From Bin95 sp965220855 (GTDB taxonomy: Bacteria > Pseudomonadota > Alphaproteobacteria > Bin95), in assembly GCA_965220855.1 (NCBI GenBank), contig CBDCQY010000001.1:2480001-2544000 (forward strand): a DNA stretch of 64,000 bases, in the 5' to 3' direction. Numbering within the stretch: position 1 is the first letter of the stretch; each line of letters opens with the position of its first letter. Under the pieces are notes generated by a model. That model worked only from the letters and a program-made list of their open reading frames with translations. It made no database searches and was not told the DNA's origin. Below are positions 35,134-42,908 of this stretch, in pieces. Both the position numbers and the translations under genes were made by a program.

Positions 35134-37199
35134 CGCTCCTCCTCCCCGCGCCGCGCCAGCAGATCGCCGCTGGCGGCGAGCCGGAGCCGCCAGCCGGGCG
35201 GGATCAGCAGCGTGGCGTAGCGTTCCTCCACGATCGCCGGCCCGTCGATCCGGGCCGGCAGCCGGTCGCGATCGTGCACCGGCAGGCGCCACCAGGCGCC
35301 GTCCAGCCAGACGCGGCGCTCGCCCTTGGGCGCCGGCGCGGCCGCCGCCTGCTGCGGGCGAATCTGCGGCTTGGGCAACAGGCCGGTGGCGGTGGCGCGC
35401 AGCGTGACGATCTCCACCGGCGCGCTCGGGTCGGCATGGGCGTAGCGCGCCCGGTGCAGTTCGTGGAAATCGGCGATGAGGCGCGCCAGCCCGGCCGGAT
35501 CGGGGCGCGCCTCCTCCCAGGGCACCGTCAGCTCGAACGCCTGGCCGCGATAGCGCATGTCGGCGGCGAGGCGAATGACGCGCGCCTCCCCGGCGATGCC
35601 GTCTGCGGCCAGCAGCGCATGGCCCTCCGCCAGCAGCTCTTCCGCCAGCCCGGCGAGCGCCGGCAGGGAGTCCGCGCTCGCCTCCAGCAGGCGGGAGCGC
35701 GCGACATCGTGCGCGATGTCGGCGGTCAGGATGCCGCGCGCGGAGAAGGCGCCCGGATCGCGCGGGAACACCACGCGGGTCATCTCCAGCTCCTCGGCCA
35801 ACTGCGCGGCGTGGAGGCCCCCCGCCCCGCCGAAAGCGGCGAGCGCGAAGGCGCGCGGGTCGGCGCCCTTCTCGAACAGGCTGAGCTTGATCGCCGACGC
35901 CATATGCGCATTGGCGACGGCGACGATACCCTCCGCCGCCTCCTCGACGCCGAGGCCGAGCGGCCCGGCCACGCGCTCCGCGACGGCCTGCCGCGCGCGC
36001 TCGGCGTCGAGCGTCATCGCGCCGCCCAGGAAGAAGCCGGGGTCCAGCCGGCCGAGCACGATATTGGCGTCGGTCACCGTCGGCTCGACGCCGCCGCGGC
36101 CGTAGGCGGCGGGTCCGGGCTCGGCCCCGGCGCTCTGCGGCCCGACGCCGAGCGCGCCGCCCGGTCCCACCCAGGCGATGGAGCCGCCGCCGGCCCCGAT
36201 GGTGCGCATTTCCACCATCGGCAGCCGCACCGGCAGGCCGTCGATCTCGCCTTCGGTCACCACCGCGCTTTCGCCGCCCTGCACCACCGAGACATCGAAG
36301 CTGGTGCCGCCCATATCGACCGCCACCAGGTCCGGCAGGTCGAGCGCCCGCGCGAGCGCCGCCGACGCCATCGCGCCGCCGGAGGGGCCGGAGAGCAGCA
36401 GCCGCGCCGGCAGCCGCGCCGCCTGGGCCGGCGTCGTCACGCCGCCGTTGGACTGCACCAGATAGAGCCGGGCGTGAAGGCCGGCCGCCCGGAGCCGCGC
36501 CTCCAGCCGCTCCAGATAGACGCGCACCACCGGCATCAGCAGCGCGTTCAGCACCGTGGTCGAGCTGCGCTCGAACTCGCGCACTTCCGGGCTGACCTCG
36601 GAGGAGAGCGACACCGGGAGGCCGGGCGCCTCTTCGGCCAGAATGTCGGCGGCGCGGCGCTCATGGGCCGGGTCGCGATAGGCGTGCAGGAAGGCGACCG
36701 CGACCGCGCCGACCGACGCCGCCGCCAGTTCGCGGGCGATGCGCCGCAGCCCCGCCTCGTCGAGCGGCGTCTCCTCGCTGCCGTCCCAGCGCATCCGGCC
36801 GGCGACGCCGAAGCGCCGGTCGCGCGGAACCAGAACGGTCTGCGGGGCGGGCTTCAGCGTATAGGGCTCGCGGCGCACATGGCGGCCGATCTCCAGCACA
36901 TCCGTGAAGCCTTCATTGGCGATCAGCGCGCCTTCCGCCAGCTTGCGCTCCAGCACGGCGTTGGTGGCGATGGTGGTCCCGTGCAGCAGGAAGCCGACCT
37001 CCTCCGGCCGGAAGCCGAAGCGCGCCGCCGCCTCGCGCACGCCCGTCAGCAGGCCCTCGGAGGGATCGCCCGGCGTGGTCGGCGTCTTGAAGGCATGCGC
37101 CGCGCCGGTCGCGGCGTCCAGCAGCATCAGGTCGGTAAACGTCCCGCCGATGTCGGCGGCGATGCGCCAAGAAGATGTCGGGCGTTGGGATTCAGACAT
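35130..37199 (-). CDS. hyuA: Hydantoinase A/oxoprolinase family ATPase subunit
   Basis: A 689-residue HyuA-type subunit with the actin-like ATPase core. The phosphate-binding loop is ADIGGTFTDLMLLD, the second phosphate loop is DMGGTSFDVSVV and the adenosine motif is AFGGAGGLHA. The N-terminal block LLHGTTIATNAVLE and the GPSGGAMASAALAR segment are typical. It forms a heteromer with HyuB to couple ATP hydrolysis to ring opening of a cyclic amide or to a carboxylation. It is the first gene of the hyuA-hyuB-crotonase operon, and a gene-free 395-bp stretch precedes it. Confidence 0.92.
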   Translation of the reverse strand: MSESQRPTSSWRIAADIGGTFTDLMLLDAATGAAHAFKTPTTPGDPSEGLLTGVREAAARFGFRPEEVGFLLHGTTIATNAVLERKLAEGALIANEGFTDVLEIGRHVRREPYTLKPAPQTVLVPRDRRFGVAGRMRWDGSEETPLDEAGLRRIARELAAASVGAVAVAFLHAYRDPAHERRAADILAEEAPGLPVSLSSEVSPEVREFERSSTTVLNALLMPVVRVYLERLEARLRAAGLHARLYLVQSNGGVTTPAQAARLPARLLLSGPSGGAMASAALARALDLPDLVAVDMGGTSFDVSVVQGGESAVVTEGEIDGLPVRLPMVEMRTIGAGGGSIAWVGPGGALGVGPQSAGAEPGPAAYGRGGVEPTVTDANIVLGRLDPGFFLGGAMTLDAERARQAVAERVAGPLGLGVEEAAEGIVAVANAHMASAIKLSLFEKGADPRAFALAAFGGAGGLHAAQLAEELEMTRVVFPRDPGAFSARGILTADIAHDVARSRLLEASADSLPALAGLAEELLAEGHALLAADGIAGEARVIRLAADMRYRGQAFELTVPWEEARPDPAGLARLIADFHELHRARYAHADPSAPVEIVTLRATATGLLPKPQIRPQQAAAAPAPKGERRVWLDGAWWRLPVHDRDRLPARIDGPAIVEERYATLLIPPGWRLRLAASGDLLARRGEEER

Positions 37200-37436
37200 A
37201 ACAGGTTCGTTTCATTGAAGAACTGCACATAATCGGTTTCATGTTTAGAAGACATCCAGAATTGGCGTGCGCATACCGCAAACGAATTCGGCCGAACCCG
37301 GGCGCATCCACGCGCGGCCAGCCGCCCCTGCGGTCGATGCCATGATCGGACCGTCGTCGGGCGCCGCCATCGTTGGAAGACGGGTTAAGTTTCTACAATC
37401 GGGCAACGCTCTCTCGCAGGGTGCAGGCCGTTCGAC

Positions 37437-37476
37437 CGGGATGACTGTAACGGCCCATAGAGCCATCGTCATCCCG
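37437..37476. repeat. Long-loop inverted repeat
   Basis: CGGGATGAC (37437-37445) and GTCATCCCG (37468-37476) are perfect 9-bp inverted arms around a 22-nt centre that itself contains GGC...GCC. It could be a regulator site or an RNA hairpin in the hyuA leader or the nhaA trailer. Confidence 0.55.
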
Positions 37477-37545
37477 TTGTGCCGCTTCAGGAGATCGCCT
37501 CGCGGCGCCTGGCTCCTACACCACGCTGGGGGACATGATCACGGC

Positions 37546-37561
37546 TCATCGATATCGATGA
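37546..37561. repeat. Perfect 16-bp palindrome
   Basis: TCATCGATATCGATGA reads the same on both strands, 33 bp beyond the nhaA stop. Perfect, uninterrupted and only moderately GC-rich, it looks more like a dimeric protein binding site than a terminator. Confidence 0.55.
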
Positions 37562-37594
37562 CGGCGAGTGCGTTCCTGAGGCAGGGCGTCGGAT

Positions 37595-38815
37595 TCAGGC
37601 TTGGCGGGTTTCAGGGTCGGGGCGCATCGACCGGGCTTCGTTCCTCGCACCGTATCGGACGAGCCAGTAGCCGACGATGCCGGACAGCAGCGATCCGCAC
37701 AGAACCCCAAGCCGTATCGGGGCTGCGAAGCTTCGGTCGCCGGCGGGGTCTTCGAATGCCAGGCTGCCGATGAACAGGCTCATCGTGAACCCGACCCCGC
37801 AGATCGCCGAGACTCCGTAGATCTGCATCCAGGTGGCGCCTTCCGGCTTCTCCGCGACGCCCAGACGAATGGCGGCCAGCATCGGCAGGAATACGCCGAG
37901 CTGCTTGCCGACGAACAGGCCCGCGGCAATTCCGAGCGGAACCGGCTCGAGCAGCGAAGCAAAGGTCACACCCTCGAACGACACCCCGGCATTGGCAAAG
38001 GCGAACAACGGAAGGATGCCGTAGGCGACCCAGGGGTGCAGTCCGTGCTCGAACTCCTTCAACGGCGATCGCTCCCGATCCGTCCGCGACCGCATGGGGA
38101 CGGCCAGCGCCACCAGAACGCCCGCCAAGGTTGCATGCACGCCGAACTTCAGCACGAAAACCCAAAGCACCGCCCCGGTCAGAACATAGGCGGCGATCCG
38201 CTCGATGCCCATTCGGTTCAGGACGATCAGTATCGCGATGCACACCGCCGCGCCTTCGATCGCCTCCAGAGAGAGCTGGTCCGTGTAGAACACGGCGATG
38301 ACGACGATGGCGCCGAGATCGTCCAGAATGGCGACGGCGGTCAGCAGCACCTTGAGGGAGAGCGGGGCGCGGCTGCCCACCAGCGCCAGAATGGCCAGCG
38401 CAAAGGCGATGTCCGTCGCGGCCGGGATCGCCCAGCCGTTCAGCGCCAGGGGGTCGTGGCCGAATGTGAAGAAGATATAGACCGCGGCCGGCACTGCCAT
38501 GCCGCCGACCGCGCCGAAAAGCGGAAGCAGCGCCTGCCTCCTCGTCGAGAGCTGTCCCTCGACGAACTCGCGCTTGATCTCCAGGCCGACGAGCAGGAAG
38601 AACACCGCCATCAGGCCGTCGTTGATCCACAACAGCAGGGGTTTGGCGAGGCCGCCGCCGCCGACGCGAATCTCGAGCGGGACATCCAGAAAGCGCTCGT
38701 ATAGAGGCGCGAGAGCCGTGTTGGCCAGGATGACGGCGACCGCAGCGGCGGCGAACAGCAGGAATCCGGCGATCGCCTCGTATTTCACGAACTCGCGAAT
38801 GGCGCTTATGGGCAT
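37595..38815 (-). CDS. nhaA: Na+/H+ antiporter NhaA
   Basis: A 406-residue inner-membrane antiporter that expels Na+ in exchange for protons. It has the expected 12 membrane segments, starting FLLFAAAAVAVILANTALAPLYE. The essential aspartates are present: ATDIAFALAILALVGSR (Asp133 equivalent) and VAILDDLGAIVVIAVFY (the Asp163/Asp164 pair). The pH-sensing N-terminus and FVGKQLGVF segment are also there. ATG 38815 follows GGGAGGT. It is encoded downstream of chrR on the same strand, with 94 bp between. The gene would suit a saline or alkaline habitat. Confidence 0.96.
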   Translation of the reverse strand: MPISAIREFVKYEAIAGFLLFAAAAVAVILANTALAPLYERFLDVPLEIRVGGGGLAKPLLLWINDGLMAVFFLLVGLEIKREFVEGQLSTRRQALLPLFGAVGGMAVPAAVYIFFTFGHDPLALNGWAIPAATDIAFALAILALVGSRAPLSLKVLLTAVAILDDLGAIVVIAVFYTDQLSLEAIEGAAVCIAILIVLNRMGIERIAAYVLTGAVLWVFVLKFGVHATLAGVLVALAVPMRSRTDRERSPLKEFEHGLHPWVAYGILPLFAFANAGVSFEGVTFASLLEPVPLGIAAGLFVGKQLGVFLPMLAAIRLGVAEKPEGATWMQIYGVSAICGVGFTMSLFIGSLAFEDPAGDRSFAAPIRLGVLCGSLLSGIVGYWLVRYGARNEARSMRPDPETRQA

Positions 38816-38909
38816 GCGACCTCCCGGGATCCTGTCCTGCCTTGTGGTGTAGAAGTCTGCAGTGTTGCGCCGGGGCGCGCGAGCCCCGCCTCCCGGCCGG
38901 AAATTGTCA

Positions 38910-39578
38910 TCATATGCCGTGAAACGGCTGAAGCAGGCGCGGGATCAGGGTGCGGAATTTCACGCGCGCTTCGGTGACGACGAGACAGATGCAGTCTTCC
39001 TCCGGCCCCGCGATGGGCTGGTGTACGACTCCCCGATCGGCGATCTCGACATCGCCGCGCCGATACCACGCGCCCCGGTCGTAGAACGAGCCTGCAAGAA
39101 CCAGAGTCGCCTCGAAGCCCCGGTGGCCGTGATCGGGGACCGCCTGGCCGGCCGAGATGGACAGCAACAGCGCCGTTGCGCCCGCATCGCCCGTCTTGAG
39201 CGCGAATTTCCGGATGCCGCCACCGACCGCGCGCCACGCCAGCCCGGCGCTATCGCCGCCGGCATAGTTCCGCAGGGGCTGCGGCAGCACGAATGCGCCG
39301 TCCCGGCCCGGAGGGGGCGCCCGGTCCGAAGCCCGTCGGGTCCGCAGCCCGTTGGCGGCGGCGCCGACGGCCGCTTCGAGAAGGCCCTCATCGGCCGGAA
39401 CGGCGACCTCCGTCCGGTCGAGCAGCGCTCCGCCGATGGTCTCGGCGAGATCGAGGTCCGCCCGACAGGCCGGGCAGAGCGCCAGATGTGTGGCGACGAG
39501 CAGCGAGGTCGCCTCATCCAGCGTGCCGGCTCCATAGGCCAGGAGCAGATCTTCGCCGACATGATGTTCGATCTTCAT
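38910..39578 (-). CDS. chrR: ChrR-type zinc anti-sigma factor
   Basis: A 222-residue ChrR homologue. The N-terminal anti-sigma domain has the zinc motif HLALCPACR (H-x3-C-x2-C) and an upstream His in HHVGEDLLLAYGAGTLDEATSLL. The C-terminal cupin domain has DHGHRGFEATLVLAGSFYD and RGVVHQPIAG, matching the second zinc site of ChrR that is needed to respond to singlet oxygen. In Rhodobacter sphaeroides ChrR holds RpoE inactive until singlet oxygen triggers its degradation. The ATG overlaps the rpoE stop by 4 nt, ensuring matched synthesis. The protein ends HGI about 94 bp before nhaA. Confidence 0.93.
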   Translation of the reverse strand: MKIEHHVGEDLLLAYGAGTLDEATSLLVATHLALCPACRADLDLAETIGGALLDRTEVAVPADEGLLEAAVGAAANGLRTRRASDRAPPPGRDGAFVLPQPLRNYAGGDSAGLAWRAVGGGIRKFALKTGDAGATALLLSISAGQAVPDHGHRGFEATLVLAGSFYDRGAWYRRGDVEIADRGVVHQPIAGPEEDCICLVVTEARVKFRTLIPRLLQPFHGI

Positions 39579-40252
39579 CGCAACCCCTCGCCTTGCGGGC
39601 CGAGATGGTCGCGCAAGTGCCGAAACGCCAGACGGGCCCGCGACTTGACGGTGCCGATCGGAATCCCGAGGCGAACCGCAATGTCCGCGTAACTCTCGCC
39701 CCGATAGAACGAAAGCTGCAGAACCGCGCGCTGCTCGTCGCTCAGCCGGGCAAGCGCCGCCCGGACGGCCTCGGTGCGCTGGCGCACCGCAACCGCTTCC
39801 TCGCCTTCGACCGGGGGAGCGGGTCGGAAGGCGGGATCCTCGGCGTCGAACTCCGGCCGGCGCTGGCGCCGAAAGGCGTCGATGCGCCGGTTGCGCGCGA
39901 TGGCGAAAATCCATGCGGCCGCCGAAGCGCGCCGGCTGTCATACAGACCGGCTTTCCTCCAGATGGTGGCGAAGACATCCTGCAGCACATCGTCAACCCC
40001 GTCGGCCTCGCCCCCGGCGCGCTGCAGATACGCCTTCACGCGCGGGGCGAAATGTCGAAACAGGGCTGCGAACGCATCCCGGTCCCCCTGCCTGGCGACG
40101 GCGTGAAGCAGGTTCGCCATGCGGTCGGGCTCGCCGCCCCCGGAGTCCGCGCCGGACCCGGCCGCCGCCTGCTCATGGCGGGAGGGCGCAGCGCCCGACG
40201 CCGTCGGGCGGCGGTTGCGACGAAACGGAATGACCCTGCCTTCGCGTGTCAT
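39575..40252 (-). CDS. rpoE: ECF11 RNA polymerase sigma factor (RpoE)
   Basis: An ECF sigma factor of up to 225 residues. Region 2 has FAALFRHFAPRVKAYLQRAG and DDVLQDVFATIWRKAGLYD, then AAAWIFAIARNRRIDAFRR. Region 4 has LSDEQRAVLQLSFYRGESYADIAVRLGIPIGTVKSRARLAF. With its ChrR partner downstream it belongs to the ECF11 group controlling singlet-oxygen responses. The first 44 residues are a basic/low-complexity tail. ATG 40120 would give the more usual 181 residues. The promoter geometry (-10 starting 11 nt before ATG 40252, exactly as for the divergent operon) supports a leaderless start at 40252. Confidence 0.92.
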   Translation of the reverse strand: MTREGRVIPFRRNRRPTASGAAPSRHEQAAAGSGADSGGGEPDRMANLLHAVARQGDRDAFAALFRHFAPRVKAYLQRAGGEADGVDDVLQDVFATIWRKAGLYDSRRASAAAWIFAIARNRRIDAFRRQRRPEFDAEDPAFRPAPPVEGEEAVAVRQRTEAVRAALARLSDEQRAVLQLSFYRGESYADIAVRLGIPIGTVKSRARLAFRHLRDHLGPQGEGLR

Positions 40253-40257
40253 GCCCG

Positions 40258-40287
40258 ATTATACGGCTCGGCCGCCATTTCGGATCA
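40258..40287 (-). promoter_or_regulatory. ECF11 (RpoE)-type autoregulatory promoter
   Basis: On the minus strand TGATCC (40287-40282), an 18-bp spacer and TATAAT (40263-40258) match the RpoE/ChrR target pattern TGATCC-N18-TA. Only five bases separate the -10 from the ATG at 40252, so the transcript should start at or next to the start codon. Confidence 0.75.
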
Positions 40288-40304
40288 CTTTTGGCTTGCA
40301 GCGG

Positions 40305-40334
40305 TGATCCGCCGGCGCGTTTGCTGCGTATCCC
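40305..40334 (+). promoter_or_regulatory. ECF11 (RpoE)-type promoter for the seven-gene lipid/flavin operon
   Basis: TGATCC (40305-40310), an 18-bp spacer and TATCCC (40329-40334), then five bases and ATG 40340. The geometry is identical to the divergent rpoE promoter, which makes chance unlikely. It places the operon in the RpoE regulon and predicts a leaderless mRNA. Confidence 0.72.
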
Positions 40335-40339
40335 TGAAG

Positions 40340-41641
40340 ATGACACCCAAGCGCGCAGACGATCCAGGGCCGGATGGCGGCCGGCGGCGGAAGGTCGCTG
40401 TGATCGGGGCGGGCATTTCCGGCCTCGGCGCCGCATGGCTGCTGTCGCGCGCCCATGAGGTCGTGCTGTTCGAGGCGGCGGATCGCCCGGGGGGCCACGC
40501 CAGGACGGTCACCGTGCGCACCGGCGGACGGGAAATCCCGGTGGACACCGGCTTCATCGTGTTCAACCGCGTCAACTATCCGCATCTCTGCCGGCTCTTC
40601 GAGCGGCTCGGCGCGCCGACCCGTCGCAGCGACATGTCGTTCGCGGTTTCCATCGATGGCGGAGAGCTGGAATATGGCTGTCGCAACATTCGGGCCGCGC
40701 TGGCCCAGCCGGCCAATGCGGTGAAGCCCCGTTTCTGGCGCATGGTCCGCGACATCGCGGTCTTCAACCGCACGGCGCTCGCCGACGCCTCGGAAAATCC
40801 CGATCTCACGCTGGGCGAACTGATTCGCCGGCGAGGCTTCGGCCCCTGGTTCGAGCGCTATTACCTGTTGCCGATGAGCGGCGCGATCTGGTCCACGCCC
40901 CGCGCCGAAATGCTGAACTTTCCGGCTCGCGTTCTGACCCGGTTCTTCGCCAATCACGGCCTGCTGTCCTTTACCGGGCAGCATGAGTGGCGGACCGTCG
41001 AAGGCGGGTCGCGCAACTATGTCTCGAGAATGACCGCCAGCATGGACGCGGAGCTGCGTCTGCGGGCGCCGGTCGAGGTCGTCAAGCGCGGGCCGGCCGG
41101 CGTCGACGTGAAAGCGGCCGGCCAGGAAGGGGAGCGCTTCGACACGGTCCTGTTCGCCTGCCATGCCGATACGGCGCTTGCGCTTCTGGCCGACGCCGAC
41201 CCGGACGAGCGGCGCATCCTCGGCCGCATCCCGTTCCGGCGCAACAGGATCGTGCTCCACACCGATGCGCGACTCATGCCGCGACGGCGGCGTTGCTGGT
41301 CGAGCTGGGTTTATCTGGCGAATTCGCAGCTCGACGAAGACTCGGCGTCGGTCACCTACTGGATGAACTCGCTTCAGAATATCTCACGCGATACGCCGAT
41401 ATTCGCGACCCTCAATCCGTCAACCCGGATCGAGGAGTCCCGAATCCTCGACGATCACGCTTTCGAGCATCCGCAATACGATGCAGGCGCGATCGCCGCC
41501 CAGGCGGCTCTGCCGTCCATTCAGGGCCGCGCCGGGACATGGTATTGCGGGGCGTGGACCGGAACCGGATTCCATGAAGACGGTCTGGTGAGCGCGGTCC
41601 GGGTTGCGGCTGCGCTGGGAGTGGCGCCGCCATGGGCGTAG
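40340..41641 (+). CDS. NAD(P)/FAD-dependent amine-oxidase-like oxidoreductase
   Basis: A 433-residue flavoprotein. The FAD-binding motif is KVAVIGAGISGLGAAWLLSRAHEVVLFEA, followed by RPGGHARTV and DTGFIVFNRVNYP. The C-terminal FAD contact is in TWYCGAWTGTGFHEDGLVSA. It belongs to the group of flavin oxidoreductases encoded with DUF1365 and cyclopropane-fatty-acid synthase genes; some members modify fatty acyl chains in membrane lipids. It is the first gene of the RpoE-controlled operon. The ATG lies at the predicted transcription start. It overlaps the next gene by 10 nt. Confidence 0.9.
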   Translation: MTPKRADDPGPDGGRRRKVAVIGAGISGLGAAWLLSRAHEVVLFEAADRPGGHARTVTVRTGGREIPVDTGFIVFNRVNYPHLCRLFERLGAPTRRSDMSFAVSIDGGELEYGCRNIRAALAQPANAVKPRFWRMVRDIAVFNRTALADASENPDLTLGELIRRRGFGPWFERYYLLPMSGAIWSTPRAEMLNFPARVLTRFFANHGLLSFTGQHEWRTVEGGSRNYVSRMTASMDAELRLRAPVEVVKRGPAGVDVKAAGQEGERFDTVLFACHADTALALLADADPDERRILGRIPFRRNRIVLHTDARLMPRRRRCWSSWVYLANSQLDEDSASVTYWMNSLQNISRDTPIFATLNPSTRIEESRILDDHAFEHPQYDAGAIAAQAALPSIQGRAGTWYCGAWTGTGFHEDGLVSAVRVAAALGVAPPWA

Positions 41642-42396
41642 TCGAATCGTCGATCGTCCCGGCCAGGGTCAGCCATGCCCGGCGGAACCCTGTGGACAAC
41701 CGGTTCGTTTATCGGATCGACTATCTGCTTCTCGATGAAGCGGTCCTTCTCGGGCAGGATCCGGGTGTGCGGCTGTTTTCGTTCGGCCGGCCGAACCTGG
41801 TGTCCCTGCTGCCGTCCGATCACGGGATCGCCGACTGCGAAGGCGTCGGGGCTGTCCGACGGCTGGCGTCGGATGCGGGCATCGACGGCGTCGATCGCGT
41901 GCTGCTGCTGACGCATCCGCGCTATTGGCACTACACGTTCAATCCGGTCAGTTTCTGGTTCCTGATGGGCGCCGCCGGCAATCTTCGCGCCGTGCTTGCC
42001 GAGGTCCACAACACGTTCGGCGATCGCCATGGCTATCTCTGCCAGGGAGAAGCCGGCGCCGACATCGGGCCGGATTGCTGGACCGTCTCGGCCAAACGCC
42101 TGCACGTCTCGCCTTTCTTCGACATGGCGGGCCAATACCGTTTCCGGTTCCTCCTGGACGATGCGCGCGTGGCCGTCAGAATCGTCTATGAAGACGAGGC
42201 GGGCGGCAGGCTCGACACCTCCATCGCGGGAATGCGCCGGCCGTTTACGGACCGGGAACTCGCCCGCGCCCTTCTGCGCCGTCCGTTCGGCGCCGCCCGC
42301 ATGACGGCGCTCATTCACTGGCAAGCGTTCAGGCTCTGGCGGAAGGGCGTGCGCTACCGGCCCCGGCCCGAACCGCCGCAGCAGAGCATCACATGA
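41632..42396 (+). CDS. DUF1365 family protein
   Basis: A 254-residue protein with the DUF1365 hallmarks: ARVSHARRNPVDNRFVYRIDYLLLDE near the start, LLLTHPRYWHYTFNPVSFWFL, AEVHNTFGDRHGYL, and KRLHVSPFFDMAGQYRF. The conserved His/Asn/Tyr positions suggest an enzyme, but no reaction is established. The family is almost always encoded between a flavin amine-oxidase-like gene and a cyclopropane-fatty-acid synthase gene, as here, so it most likely takes part in lipid modification. It overlaps both neighbours (10 nt upstream, 4 nt downstream). Confidence 0.9.
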   Translation: MGVVESSIVPARVSHARRNPVDNRFVYRIDYLLLDEAVLLGQDPGVRLFSFGRPNLVSLLPSDHGIADCEGVGAVRRLASDAGIDGVDRVLLLTHPRYWHYTFNPVSFWFLMGAAGNLRAVLAEVHNTFGDRHGYLCQGEAGADIGPDCWTVSAKRLHVSPFFDMAGQYRFRFLLDDARVAVRIVYEDEAGGRLDTSIAGMRRPFTDRELARALLRRPFGAARMTALIHWQAFRLWRKGVRYRPRPEPPQQSIT

Positions 42397-42908
42397 CGAT
42401 GCGGGTCCTGGTCCTCGCCCTGTCTCTCATGGCCGGTATGGCGGCCGCCGCGCCGCCGGAACTGGCGGGGCGCGTGCCGGCCGAGGGACCGTCGGGCTGC
42501 GCCGAATACCGGTTCCTGTTCCTGCGCCTCTACCGGGCGGAGCTTTGGACGCAGGCAGAGGTCCCGCCAGGACGGGAATTCGGCCTCTCTCTGACCTACC
42601 GCCGGGACATAGACCGGGACGAACTGGTCGAGTCCTCGATATCGGAGATGGCGCGCATGTCGGGGCGCCCGGAGGCCAGCTTCGGCAGGGCGCGAGCCGA
42701 ACTCGAACGCGCCATGCGCAGCGTCTCGGCAGGCGACCGCTACACGGCCTGGCGCACGGGGTCCGGCGAAGTCCGCTTCTATCTCAATGGCGGCCCGGTG
42801 GGCAGTCTCACCCACGATGCGGACCTGTTCCTCGATATCTGGCTCGGCCCGTCGAGCCGGCGTTCGGAAGAACGCGACGCGCTGCTCTCGGGGCGTTGCG
42901 ATGACTGA
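42393..42908 (+). CDS. Exported chalcone-isomerase-like protein
   Basis: A 171-residue protein with a signal peptide (MTMRVLVLALSLMAGMAAAA, then PPELAGRVPAEG). The mature part has a chalcone-isomerase-like fold pattern: RFLFLRLYRAELWT, FGLSLTYRRDIDRDELVESS and TGSGEVRFYLNGGPVG. CHI-like proteins in bacteria bind fatty acids. It may carry or modify a lipid in the periplasm alongside the other operon products (inference). It is coupled by ATGA to DUF1365 and overlaps the MFS gene by 8 nt. Confidence 0.75.
   Translation: MTMRVLVLALSLMAGMAAAAPPELAGRVPAEGPSGCAEYRFLFLRLYRAELWTQAEVPPGREFGLSLTYRRDIDRDELVESSISEMARMSGRPEASFGRARAELERAMRSVSAGDRYTAWRTGSGEVRFYLNGGPVGSLTHDADLFLDIWLGPSSRRSEERDALLSGRCDD

Larger units (their letters stand above)
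37200..37594. other. Gene-free 395-bp stretch with palindromes upstream of hyuA
   Basis: No convincing coding region, RNA gene or mobile-element end is visible. The stretch is less GC-rich than its neighbours and contains two notable symmetric elements (37437-37476 and 37546-37561). It lies between the nhaA stop and the hyuA start, both minus strand, so it probably contains the end of the nhaA transcript and the hyuA promoter with its control sites. Confidence 0.6.

Noticed and set aside
37245..37773. Possible small genes in the hyuA/nhaA gap
   Set aside because: Translated products are low-complexity or overlap nhaA antisense; none looks like a conserved protein.
38871..38888. GC hairpin (CGGGGC/GCCCCG) between nhaA and chrR as terminator
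   Set aside because: Only 6 bp with no T-tract; too weak to call.
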